Source of the DNA: Anolis sagrei
Taxonomy: Eukaryota > Chordata > Lepidosauria > Squamata > Anolidae
Assembly (NCBI RefSeq): GCF_037176765.1
Contig: NC_090023.1
Coordinates: 97,883,366 to 97,947,365 of the forward strand
Length of the DNA: 64,000 nucleotides
Direction of reading: 5' to 3'
Part shown: positions 45,626 to 58,800 of the stretch, piece by piece
Numbering within the stretch: position 1 is the first letter of the stretch
How the letters are laid out: each line of letters opens with the position of its first letter
Position numbers and translations under genes: made by a program
Notes under the pieces: generated by a model
The model's database searches: none
Told to the model about the DNA's origin: nothing
The model's input: only the letters and a program-made list of their open reading frames with translations

Positions 45626-46009
45626 GCAATGAGGTGATGGAGAACAAAGCTATGCTTAGCATGGGGCCTGCTCCTCAGCTGGCTTCTGCCCATGGAAGGA
45701 GAGACTTGTGGAAGGCATTAACATAGGATGGATATTGTTTTGTTGGAACAGCAGTATCACTGTGCTCATATGTAGTCATTATAATACTAGATAGATTAAA
45801 TCTTCAACCTTAAAAAACATGCCATAAACAGAGAACTGGAAAGGCCTATCCCTTGAGTGCTCTAACTGGAGGTTGGATGTTACCAAGAGTGCAGAGGCAC
45901 AAATAGAGGGCAAAAGGGAGAAATGTACCTAGAGGAAGGCATGTCAAGCAAACCCTTGTCAGGACTGCCTTTCATCTGGAAATTGATTTTCTCTTTTTGA
46001 TAGACCATG

Positions 46010-46140
46010 TTGATCCAGAATAGGAATTAAAGTTACTAGGGACTCTGTAGAGTGCAGTCAAGTCTTATCAAGCCTTGTTATTTGGTTTGGTATTATGATA
46101 TGGCCTAAGGGCTAATCAATAAAACTACTACTACGAATAC
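46010..46140 (+). mobile_element. LINE 3' tail with (CTA)n
   Basis: CTTGTTATTTGGTTTGGTAT, GATATGGCCTAAGGGCTAAT, CAATAAAACTACTACTA: a short LINE terminus of uncertain clade. Confidence 0.5.
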
Positions 46141-46899
46141 TACTAGAGACTCTACTTCTGGAAGACAATCATACTGGGCCACAAGGATAACCTATGATGA
46201 TAATGATGATGATGATAACATCTGTGAGGAGGAGGAAGGTGACTTTCTGAGGAAGAGAGCCTTCCCTTACCATGGAGACTCATTGTTTGAAAATCAGGAT
46301 GCCTCCACACAAGTAAACTGCTTGCTTATGGGGTAAATGCATGGGATGGGGAAAGGACAAACATTCAGTTACTACTCCTGGAGGAATTGATATGCACACA
46401 CAAAAATCCACCACAGGCTTTTTCAATTTTATTTCAGTGTGCAGCATAGAAATATATTTTCCCAGTACACTTGGACTCACTCTTCAAAATGGAAATGAAC
46501 ACAAGTCCATTCTAAGATTTCTAGACTTCTGCCCACTTCCTATAACTGTTATGCTAGCAAATATGGCAGTGGCAATTTATGGTTTTTAAAAATGGAGACA
46601 TAGAGAACTGGGATAAAATTGTTCATTCCTTATTCAAAGAGAAAAACCCATAACGTTATAGAACACAGTGGAAGCCCAATACCATCGCCTAACCCTTTAA
46701 ATGTCATGCGGCCAATCCAGAAATCCTTCTGCACGGCAGCAATCTATGTAAAACATCCCCAGTACATTTGATAACTTACATTGAACAGATATCTCTGCCA
46801 ATCACAATAAAAGAGGTCACCCATTCAGACTCAGAGGTGAGCTTTTTTGCCAGTGGATTGAAATAGCACTCAGACCATCTGGTTATGCAGGTAAATACA

Positions 46900-47070
46900 C
46901 ACAGACAGTTCAGGTTGACTTCTTATTGGTAAATTTCTTCAAGTCACCAAATTTTATTGGTACTTGCTATTGCCTTCCTCTGAGAAAGTGTGAATGACCA
47001 GGGTCACCATGGCTGAGTAGGCAATCAAACCCTGGCCTGCCACACTGGTTCTGAAGGATTACTTCAAAGC
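46900..47070 (-). mobile_element. Sauria-type SINE remnant
   Basis: Order 'cttcaagtcacc', 'ttgccttcctctgagaaagt', 'ggtcaccatggctgagtag', 'caatcaaaccctggcctgcc' matches diverged Sauria SINE text on the minus strand. Confidence 0.45.
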
Positions 47071-48117
47071 AAATCTCGTTCCTTTCAATTAAATCAATTT
47101 CTCACCAATATTAATACTTTAGTCTGTTAATACATTGGATAATTAATGAGAAATGAATTTAATTCAATCTCAAAATTACAAAACAAGTTGAGAATATACT
47201 TGCTTAAAGCAGTAGCACCAACAGCATTAAAGAATAAAACAAATATTAAATTTCAGGTTTATTAAAAGCAGAAGAAAATAAAACAACCTCTTCTAAGCTC
47301 CTGAAAGATAACAGTGAGAGCACCAAGGAAATTTGCATGGAGTTGACATTCCTTCTCTGTGGAGCCACGACTGAAAGGCCCTGCCTAATTTCCACAGTGG
47401 AGGACCCCAGAACAGTCCATTTATGTTTGATCTTAGCACACAAATAAAATTTTATGGACAAGACAATCCCAAATAAATTTTGCTCAAGGTCCAGATGCCT
47501 TATGATGCCTTATTTGGAAGTTTAGAAAGCATGTTGTATCAACATATGAAGAAGGAAGCATGCCAGTTCTGTCCCCAGTTTCATTATTCTCAGAGGAACA
47601 AAGTTTCCATTTCACGCAAGGCACTGTATATGATTGGAAAGAATATGGGTTTTTTTAAAATAAAAATGACTTTATGGTATCATGGTGAGACTCCAAACAT
47701 AGCAAAACTGTTCTGTTCAGATTCTCACTCCCTGGGTGAGAGAGAGCACAGTGAAATGGGGCTACTATGCTTTCCTCTTTGGACATGGGTTTACCCAATT
47801 TCTGTAAGCACGAAGAGGGATTCATTGAAATTTTAATGATACAGCAGCCTCAGTGAGATAACGGCTGAATGAAACAAGCATATTGATAGGTGTGCATTTA
47901 CATATTGCCATTTTTGTTGTTGTTTTTCTGATTGTTGACAAATGGGTTCTTGTACCACCCAAAACTACCACAGTTACAACCATCTCTGAATAAACAGAAA
48001 ATGTAGTATAAAAACATTTGTTTCATAGAAAATATGTATTTTAGACCCATTTATGTTACATTAATTCATAAAGACTTCTTAAATAGACATCTAATTCTAG
48101 AAAGATAATTCTTCCTT

Positions 48118-48123
48118 TTTATT
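48118..48123 (-). terminator. Candidate poly(A) signal of XG
   Basis: AATAAA on the minus strand, at a sensible distance from the proposed last exon of XG. Confidence 0.4.
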
Positions 48124-48246
48124 AAGGTAAAATGTCATATTGCACAAAATCTCCATGAGATGATTTATACACAAAAATCATATACATAGTGCATCAACAA
48201 CTTGGGTAATCTTCATGAAGTCATTTTTTCCCAGTTTCTTGAGGAT

Positions 48247-48263
48247 TTAGACAACTGCTGCAC
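48247..48263 (-). CDS. XG: XG proposed last exon: five-codon tail and stop
   Basis: After ATTTAG the minus strand reads GT GCA GCA GTT GTC TAA, in phase with exon H, ending the protein ...CFKPRGAAVV. About 125 nt downstream AATAAA (48123-48118) could close a short 3' UTR. The acceptor has a weak pyrimidine tract and the intron would be 4 kb, so this is a hypothesis; another last exon may exist. Confidence 0.45.
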
Positions 48264-51003
48264 CTAAATTGACATTGATTTAAAATACAGAAATCAATTA
48301 TTAAATGCAACCATTTATTAAAAATATGCAACATAAGTACGGTATTTTAGTTTTCTATCAAAATTGCACTTGGGTGTAGACCACACATGGGCAAACTTGG
48401 GCCCTTCAGGTGCTTTGGACTTCAACTTCCACAATTTCTAACAGCCTCAGGCCCTTTCCTTTCCCCCCTCAGTTGCTTAAGTGGCCGAGAAGGGAAAGGA
48501 AAGGACTGAGACTGTTAGGAATTGTGGGAGTTGATGTTCAAAACACCTGGTGGGCCAAAGTCTGCCCATGTCTGGTGTAGACAGACTCTAATAGTGTGGG
48601 GAAAGCATCATCCTCCAGATGTTGTTAGATTGCAATTTCCAGGATCCCCAGTATTGACAACGCAGGCCAGTGTGAATGAGAGTCAATCCAACAATATCTG
48701 GAGAGCTGTATCTTCTCATCCCTTTATTGGGGAATGAGCTCCACTGAACACACTAGAATTGCTTCCAAGTAGATTTGACTGAGACTGTACTGGAAGCCCT
48801 GACCCTTCATTTCTTTTCTCCCACTGTCTCAGACTAAGTAACACAGAAAAAGAATAATCTATACCATTTGAAATGCATACCTTATTGCTTTAAGCAGATG
48901 GTAAAACAATTCAAGCTGACGTCTATGTACTAAATTTGCCACACACATAGCCTAATTTTTCCCCCAGACCTGACAAAACTGGCTTCTTAAGGAAATAATT
49001 TCTCTCTTCCTTCAAAGAGAACAATTAGTATCACAATGGATAAAACATGTTTGAGATTTCAAAGGGGAGAGTCCTTTGCATTCTCAAATAGAAAACCATT
49101 TTTATTGTTCTTCTTTTATTTATTACTAGCTTGGGGACCCAGCGCTGCCCGGGTTATTTGAGAAAGGAATTGTGTATCAAGGTTGGTCTTTATCAGTTAT
49201 TTATATGACTCGCAGTTGTCTCAGGAAGTTAGCGAAGTTACTGTGAGTCCCATTATCTGTGGTCCATCCCCCTACAAACTGCTCCAGGATGGAGAGTTGG
49301 TCATGGGGGTTTTGTGTGCCAAGTTTGGACTTGATCGGTCATTAGATGAGTGTTGCAGAGGTCTTGGGAAGTGAGTGGAGGTACTTGAAGTCCCATCATC
49401 CATAGTCTGTACTCCCCCAAACCTCACCAGAATGTTGAGTTGGCCATGGGGGCTCTATGTTCCAAGTTTGGTCTTTATTGGTTTTTGAATGAGTGTCACT
49501 ATGGTTTCAGGAAGTGAGTGAACGTACTGCAAGTCCCATCATCCATCCTTCAAACAGCACCGGGATGTAGGGTGGGTCATGGGGTCTGTGTGTGCCAAGT
49601 TTGGTCTTGATCGGTCATTAGATGAGGGTTGCAGCAATCTTGGGAAGGGAGTGGAAGTACTTGAAGTCCCATCATCCATGGTCTGTCCTCCAAACTGCAC
49701 CAGGGTATAGAGTGGGTCATTGGGGCTCCGTGTGCCAAGTTTGGTCATGATTAGTCATTGGCGAGGGTCTCAGTAGTCTCAGAAAGTGAGTGAGGTTACT
49801 GCAAGTCCCATCATCCATCTCCATTTTTTTCCAAATGACACCAGGACATAAGTGGGTCATGAGAGGTCTATGTGCCAAGTTTGGTCTTGATCAGTCATTG
49901 CATGTGGTTTGCAGAGGTCTCAGAATGTGAGTGAAGGTACTGGAAGTCACATCATCCATTGTCCGTCCTCCTCCAAAACTGCAGCAGGATGTAGAGTGGG
50001 TCATGGGGGCTCTGTGTGCCAAGTTTGGTCTTGATCAGACATTAGGTGAGGGTTGCAGCAGTCTTGGGGAGTGGAGGTACTTGAAGTCCCATCATCCATG
50101 GTCTGTCCTCCTTGAAAGTGCACCAGGATGTAGAGTGGGTCATGGGGACTCTGTGTGCCAAATTTGGTCTTGATCAGTCAGTGGTCTCAGGAAGTGAGTG
50201 AAGTGACTGCAAGTTCCATCATCCATTGACAAATTTTTCCTAACCGCACCAGGATGTAGAGTGGGTCATGCGGACTCTCTGTGTAAATTGTGGTCCTGAT
50301 CCATCATTGTTGGCAGTTGTAATGGTCTTAGGAAGGGAGTGCAGGTATTGCAAGTCCCATCGTCCATGGTGCATCCTCCTCCAAACCGCACTAGGATGTA
50401 GAGTGCATCATGGAGACTCAGTGTGCCAAGTTTGGTCTTTATCGGTAATTGGATGAGGGTTGCAGTGGTCTCAGGAATTGAGCAAAGGTACTGCAAGTCC
50501 CATAATCTATGGTCAAATCACACCAGGACATAAGGTGGGTCATGAGAGGTCTATGTGCCAAGTTTGGTCCTGATCAGTCATTGGATGAGGTTAACAGCGG
50601 TCTCAGAATGTGAGTGATGGTACTGCAAGTCCCATCATCCATGGTTCATCCTCCTCCAAACTGCAGTAGGATGTCCAGTGGGTCATGGGGGCTCTGTGTG
50701 CCAAGTGTGGTCTGTATTGGTAATTGTCTGACTCAGCCCCCTCTGGCTTTTTCCTTTCCTCTCTTTGTCATCTCGGAATCTTGGAATTGAGGCTGGCCAA
50801 TCGGAGACCATATGCAAATTTCCTTCTCATGTCCCCGTTTCTGTCATGAACTCTTTTCTCCACCAGGGGCTCCTCTTGAAGCTGGCCAATCAGAGACCAT
50901 ATGCAAATAGCACCACAGCGGCAGCCAATCAGAACGCTGGCACATACTCCTCCCGCCACACTTTTGTCCTCCGCATACAAGTTTTGACTTTTATTATATA
51001 CAC

Positions 51004-51059
<56 letters not shown>

Positions 51060-52829
51060 ATAATAATAATAATTATTATTATTATTATTATTATTATTAA
51101 ACTTTATTTGTACCCCGCTAGCATCTCCCGAAGGACTCGATGCGGCTTACAAAGGCCAAGGCCTCAATACACAAAATAACAATACACCTAAAGCAAATTA
51201 AAACTTTTATTATTATCTCTCTTGTTAGGAACAGATCTAAAGCCATTGAGTGCATGGCCTCATGAGCCCTTGATAGTCAATAAATAGTGGTATGAGAGTT
51301 GGACTAGGATTGGAGAAAAGGATTTAACTTTTTACTTGACTGGGGAAATTCATTGGATTACCTTGGCAAGGCACACTCTTTTAGGTTTTAAAAAAGGTGT
51401 GGAAAAGTTCCCCAAATTGAGAAAGCCATGTGGTCTGTAGGGCTGTTATAAGTTGGAAATTACTTGCACACCATCACCACCACCACCACAAAAGCCTTCC
51501 TTTAAAATAATTAACTCCACCCTGAGTCTCCTCGGGAGATAGAGTAAAATATAAATATTATTATTATTTGAAACACAACAAGATGAGTCCACAGCAGACC
51601 AGATCACTCTGCTGGCTGTTGTATTGGATCAAATGTCGAACACTTGCCAAGTGTCTAGGACTGTGTGATGTATCGGCGTATAATGTGTGCAGATCCCAGT
51701 AAGGTGGCCTTCTGCAGCTGGCAGATGGTAATTTTGTCAGTGCCGATTGTGTTTAAATGCAGGCCAAGGTCTTTATCCACTGCACCACCTTGACTGGCTT
51801 TTGCCAGAGTTATTGTTGTTATTGTTGTTATTATTGTTGTTGTTTCCCCATGAATGCTAATTCTATTAAAATTGTTGTTCCTACTACTGCTATATTTAGC
51901 CTTCTAGGACATGCAAAGTAAGATATCACCATACAAACTTCAGAATTTATTTCATGGTTAACTAGGCACCTCCTCCTTGTACAATGTAAACTGGCTAATC
52001 CTGCTAACCTGTGTACCTACAAGCAAATGCGGTTGAATTCAGTGGCACCTATCAGGTAAATGGATAGAGCATAGCAACCTAAATTACTTGGTAATTCAGG
52101 AAAAGGTAGTTCAACTACCCTGTTTTGAAGTTTTGTTGTAGGCCACTTCATCCAGTGGAAGCATTTTTTAAACATTCATTTCTTTTAAAATTATAATAAC
52201 TAGTTATATAAAATTTATTACAGTGAGTCTTACCTCTTGGTTTAAAACAGTATCGCTTCTGCTTGTACGAAGTATAGCCAGCTAGAGCCCCAACAGCTAA
52301 TAACACCACTACAGCCACAACTGGAGATGTAATCTGAGCTGTTGAACTAGCATCAACTATGGTAAGAATAAGAAAAGCAACATTTTTTAGAAATATGGAC
52401 AGTACGTCCATTTATTTATGAGCTTGTTGAGTGAGGCTTCACTTATACACAAAGGTCTCTAAATACCATAGACTTGCTTCAGAGGACCTAGAAAATGTCT
52501 AGAGAATTGTACTTTTTATAGACCTCCAGCTGATTCTACAGTTAACTGTTAATAGAGTTGGTTCTCCAGAGGTATTTTGTCTTGGGTTTCAACTGAAGCT
52601 CATTTCAGCTAAGAAAAATAGGCTTTAGATCATGGGAACATCATATTACATTAAAGGTCCTGGAACAGATCTCTCCCATAATATGTAGGTCTACAGTACA
52701 CAGATATGTTGCTTATAGCATAGAAATTAGTGTCACTTTGGCCCCTGTTTACTACGGTATATTGCAAATATGTGCACATTTTAAAACTGGAAAAAACTGG
52801 ATTACTCCTAGAGGTTTTGACAGCTAGGT

Positions 52830-52861
<32 letters not shown>

Positions 52862-55800
52862 TTTTTTTATTTATTTATTTACAGCATTTATATTCCGCCC
52901 TTCTCACCCCGCAGGGGACTCAGGGCGGATTACAATGTACACATATATGGCAAACAATCAATGCCAATTTTGACTTACAACATATACAGACATACACAGA
53001 GGCTATTTAACTTTTTCTAGCCGCTAGGGGAGCTGTCGCTTTCATTGTCCATCTGCGACACTGATGAAGTACTTCCGCATTCCCCACATGCTTTTTTGCT
53101 GGAGTGCTTTGCTGGAGTCTTTTTTATGGCCTCATAAATTAGTTAATTTAGCCTCCCCACTTAAGGTGGTACCTAATTTTCCTACTTGACAGATGCAACT
53201 GTCTTTCGGGTTGCAAAGGTCGACAATAGGCTACACAATTGGTTGGAAACCCACTCCAACCCGGGCTGGCTTCGAACTCGTGACCTTTTGGTCAGAGTGA
53301 TCTTAATGCAGCTGACACTCAGCCAGCTGTGCCACAATCCCGGTAGACAGACACAGTCCCTCAGATAGACAATCTCATGAGAGAGAAAAACAATTCTTAA
53401 GAGCAAAGGAGAGACTGATCTAAGGGACCAGATTTTTATTGTTGATCAAATGTCTTAAGATATAACAAGTTCAGTCATTCTCTTCATTGCCTGTATTGAA
53501 TTCCATTGAAATGATTTGGCATGAGCAGAAAAAAAGGTAAAGACCTAACATTAATTAATTTTAACCACAGGATGGAACCAAATCATCACATTATACACCC
53601 CATATTTAAGAAAAGTGTTTTTAAGCTGTCCAATTGAGTGAAATGTTCTCGGTGCCTCAGCATATTCCTTATCAATTACCCCACCTCCAGCTGCTATTTG
53701 CACTCAGAAATGTACTTTACATGCAAACTGCAATTATAGAGGTCAATGGAAGCTGGCATGCCTTTGGGTGATAGTAAGTACCACATTCCAGGTGGGGTCC
53801 AGGGCACACTTTAAAAGATATTTATATTGCATAGTGTAGTTTGATCCACAATATTATGAAAAATGAAAGTTCTGTACCAGACTTACCATTATTTCCACCT
53901 TGATCTGAAACATGTGGTCTCTCGCCTGAAACAGAGGCAATGACATGATTTCTCCCAAAGAACATGTATAACTGTTTTGATCATAGAATAATAGAATCAT
54001 AGTGTTGTGGACCACCAAGCAGAAGCAGGAAAATCGCATTCAAAGCACCCTCAACAGATGGCCATTCAGCCTCTGCTTAAAAGCCTCCAAAGAAGGAGCC
54101 TCCACCACTCTCTGCCCGGAGGGGGCAGAGAGTTCTATACTTGCGATTGTTAGTTCTATTCTATCAATGCCATTGTTAGTTTATTTTTTTATTTTTGTAT
54201 CATACGAAATTTAAAGTTCTGTTTTGACCTTTGTAATCATCTTAAGTACTGGATTCAGAAAAGGTCTAGTTATAAATATCACAATCACTTACAGATATAT
54301 ATGACACTATTTGCTTAAAGAACAGATAGCTCAAATTACAGAATCCACTTTACAAAACAAATAGTTTTTTAAAAGTAATTGATAAATTAAAAAGATGTTC
54401 ATACAGTACTACCAGATTAATAGCTATGTTTTTGTATAGGCTATAATAAGAAACCTTTTAATGAACTATGAAATAATAAACTATGAAATAATTGCAGCTA
54501 CGGCTAAGCTTGTCACAGCTTCTCCCTTCTGGCTTGAGAGGTGGGAAGTAACTTAACTTATCATGATACAATATACTGAACAATATAATTAATTCAAATT
54601 TTTTGGACCAGACTAACCTAACCAACAAGAGACAAACATCCAAAAACATCTGGACAAAAAAAAAACCCTGTGCACTCATGCTATATGAGAGTATAAACTA
54701 TAAAGAAGGTTACTGAATGAATCTGAGCCCATTCCTTTTTCATTGACCAAATTGCAGGTACAAAAGTAATGAAATCAAATATGATCCTTCAGTGGATTTC
54801 TGCAATTTTTATTTACAGTTCTCTCCACCACTCAAGTTTGCACTCCCTCCAGCAATCTCTCAAACAAGTTTAGGATGTTGGGGGGGGGAAAGGAAATCAG
54901 AAAAAATGCCTCTCCATTACTTGCATTCATTGTAGTCTTGGTTGACACAACCTTCTATAAAAATAAAGAATACAGCTCTTTATCCTCCATGGCAGAGATG
55001 GTCAGCCATAGGAATTATTTTGAGTTGTGGGTCAAAAGAGGGTTATCTAAGAGATGCCATCATGTTGAAAACATAGAAAGGGACACAAGACTAGTTGAAA
55101 GAACCTGAAAAACTATTCCATACCTGCTGGTGGTAGAGGTTTCCCATCATTGAGATCCAGATCATTAAAAGCATCTAAAAAGATGGAAATTTGATGTTAC
55201 TCTTCAAGGTGTAAAGATTCATGAAAAAGCCATTTTTTTGCAGACAATTTTCTGCTTCATTTACAAAAGATAAAGTTTCTGTCTTTAACTGTGACATGAC
55301 CAGCTAGCATCTGTTCAAATGTATGGTAATCCTCATTTCTCTTTTCTAGGAAAAAAAGCCTCTAATGGTTTAGCAGTATTTTAAAGATGAATAAGTCACC
55401 ATATTCTCTGAATAGATGTGCTCAGGTATAATCTCTTAAACTATTTCTACCTGTAAAAGACTCTTGTTTTAAAAACTCCTCTCAAGTGGTGGGCAATCCT
55501 GAGCTAAGCGGACTAAAGATCCAACTTGATATAAGGCATCTGTATGTGTATGTGGCCAGGGTATTTCACATTTTTGCAAGCATGTATTTCCCCATCTGCA
55601 GTATGTTACTATATAGCTTTCTTCCTCTGCCATTCTACCATCAGACTTAAGAGTCCACAGTGTGAAACCTAGCAAGGGAAAAATTGAGTTTAAGCCTTGA
55701 ACTAGTAGACAAAGCAAAAGTTAAGCAGCCCCTGCCAAACTCTTTTCTAAACCTGCTTTTGCTTTTTAAAAAATCAACCATAGTTTGTATCCTACTGGAG

Positions 55801-58800
55801 CATAACAATCACAGAACACAATTTCTATGAGTGTTTGTAAATTCCCCACACTCTTGAACCTCCTTGCATGAACAACAGACATGCCAACTGGAGAAAAGCC
55901 AGACACCGAGCACAAAACAAACTGCTGCTGGATTCAGGCATTACCTGAAACACTGGCTGGATGCCATCAGTTCACTATCTGCTCAAACCCATGCAACAAT
56001 GCAATGGGATCTTTCATGTTGGTTGAAGTCACCATACACCATTTCCAATTTATGCTCTACCCACTCAGGCAAGGAAAAACATACCCAGATAATACAAGAC
56101 TGACATAAAAATGACAGGATGCCCCCCTCCCTCGTCACATATACACACAAAATAATGACCAGTATAGATCTGTCTTGCTGATCACATTCAGAGGGAAAAA
56201 CAGGAATGGTCCACCTTGGCACATCTTTTGCGTACCATGCATGGGTTGTAAAATTAGGTCACAGAATCCCCAATCCATTAGAAAATAAAATATATATAAA
56301 AATAGTTATAGAAATAATTTAATAACAAAGTAGGTCAAGCTGCAGGCAGAGCTCTATGCCTGAAGCTTGACCACACAGAATTTCAAGCTAACACATGGGC
56401 ATTATGGGTAGTTGGGGATCACATAGGTACTGTCGGACCATGCTGTTAAAGATGCCCTAAAAATCCACAGCTCTCTGTCCGTCCATCCCCCCCCGCATCA
56501 CATCATAAATGCATAAAGACATCCAAGCTCAGATCCCCAAACCAGTAAATCCAAATTACTAAACTAGAGATTGAGTATCCTTTATCTGAAATTCCAAAAT
56601 TGTCTACCAGGGCATTAGAGACAAGGACATTTTTGCATTATGATTGTTCAATATACACAGTTTGTTTAATGCACAAAAGTATTAAATATATTGTATAAAG
56701 ATTATCTTCTAGCTCTCTGTATAAGGTCCATACAAAACATAAATGTCATATTTAGACTTAGGCACATTTCCAAGATACCCATATATGCATGCACACACTC
56801 ACACCCACACACACAAATATACAGGCATTCCAAAATCTGAGAAAAATCTAAAATCCAAAACTCCCAAGTATTTTGGATAAGGAATCCTCAAGCTGTATTA
56901 GTTTAGATTTGGCTTGTGTTTATTTACTGTAAGTGATATTAGCACCACTGGCATAAACCTATTCAAGACTACCAATTTCTAGATTTACATCAAACTTCTT
57001 TTAAAGGAAATACTTACGACCACCAATGCTGCCATGACCACCACTGTTACTGTTACCGCTACTGCCACCAGCACTGCCACCACCGCCAGTACTGCCTCCT
57101 CCACCAACAAGGGCATCCTCTAGATTGAAATCTGAATCTAGAACATATGAAAGCATGTGGCAAATGTATGACTATTGTGAAGTGAGACCAATGTTTTCAA
57201 CATCAAATGCAAATAAATTAAAAATGAGTATGAGTAGTTAACATTGAATTACAACAGTTAGCACATCTTTATTTATTTATTATTTATTATTTATTTGAAC
57301 TTATATGCTGCCACTCCCCTGGGGCTCAGAGCGGCTTACAAGAACAGGATAAAATTGAACACAATTTAAAAACAATTTAAAACAATTTAAAAACAGCAAT
57401 CAAAGATCAAAGGCCATTCGAAACAAATATGTCTTACATGCCCTACGGAAAGCTGATAAGTCCCTAAATGCCTAAATGACCTACCCTACTATTTCATATT
57501 AATTATTGAAAAGTGTGGTACTATGACAACACTGGATAATATATTCTAGGATTGCTCTTTTCTTGTCAGATGTTTACGGTACTTTTTTGATAAGGAGACA
57601 AAAAACAATAGAGGGAAAAACCCATCAACAGTTTAGAAGTGGAAGTTTAGACTATGCTAATGAAATTGTTTCATAAAAAAAGATAGGACCTAAACATTCC
57701 TACAAACTTTTGGAAAAGAAGGTTGAAGACATTAAAATGCTACCCCAAACAACTGATAACAATACAATTAAACAAAAATTTAATAAATTATCCCTTTTGA
57801 TATCTTAACTATGAAAATTATTCTTACCATCATTTCCATGACCACCATGAGGTCTAAGATCAGGGTAGAGCTTAGGTCTAGAGTTCCCACCTGTTTGTGA
57901 TAAACATTTCCAGAACTATATTGATGACCAGAAGTAAAAAACAAAACAAAAAAACCCAGAAATCCAAATGAACACATATGTTATGAATCTGTAAGTGAAA
58001 ATAAATCATACCATCACTTCCCTGGCTGCCTCCATGCGGTCGAAGATCCGGATATAGATTGGGTCTGGGGTTGTCACCTATTGATTATAAGCATTTCCAA
58101 ATATAAAATCTATCAGCAGGTTTTTTTCTTTAACAAAAAGATCATCTTCTCACTTTCATTTTTAAAGCTAATTTCATGTAAAGTTAGATTATAAGGTCAC
58201 TATGGAGAGAGTTTGCCAAACTTGTTTACTCTGATGCAAATGTGACATGAACATTGCAAGCTTCGTTGGTGAGAAAGAGAGGGCCTTCCTTCTCAGTGGC
58301 TGCCCCTCCACTCTGAAACTCCCTTCTTTCCAGGGAAGTCAGAATGGTCCCCTTCCTGTTATCCTTCTGTCAAATGTATTGAAATGCTTTTAATGTAGAA
58401 AGCCAGTTTGAGTTTTCTTTGTGGAGAGAAAAAGTGAGATATAAATAAGAAATAAATAATATAATAATTAAATGGTCAAAGGAGCACATGTTTGGTAAAA
58501 ACAGGTGGGAAAGTAGAATTCTTTATCAAAATTCAGTACAGAATTTTGGGACTAAACCTGAAGGCTATGTTTATAGCTCCATTCGTAGATTTGGATCTTG
58601 CAGATACACACAAGCATGGTGACTTCAGTCATTCATACTCAAATGTAATCTGATACTCACCTACTGGTGGTCTTTTGGTGGTTGGATTAGGCCGCTTGGT
58701 AACTAAACCAGATAAATCAAAGTCAGTCTATGGATAGATTATCAAAAGCAAACTTCCCACAATATGGTTAAATAACAAATAACTAGAGTTTTTATTAACA

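Larger units (their letters stand above)
41752..48115. other. GYG2 upstream region: repeats and CpG island, no coding gene found
   Basis: Runs from the GYG2 start codon to the proposed XG 3' end. It carries nested DNA elements (42.6-44.1 kb), the CpG island, a SINE, hAT-like sequence and tails, listed separately. From about 45.7 to 46.0 kb and 47.1 to 48.1 kb I see nothing recognisable apart from short simple repeats such as (GAT)n at 46196-46220. Confidence 0.6.

Noticed and set aside
52831-52885. Regular TTTA repeats considered as a CRISPR-like or regulatory array
   Set aside because: Simple (TTTA)n microsatellite at the end of a retroposed element. No spacers and a eukaryotic context.
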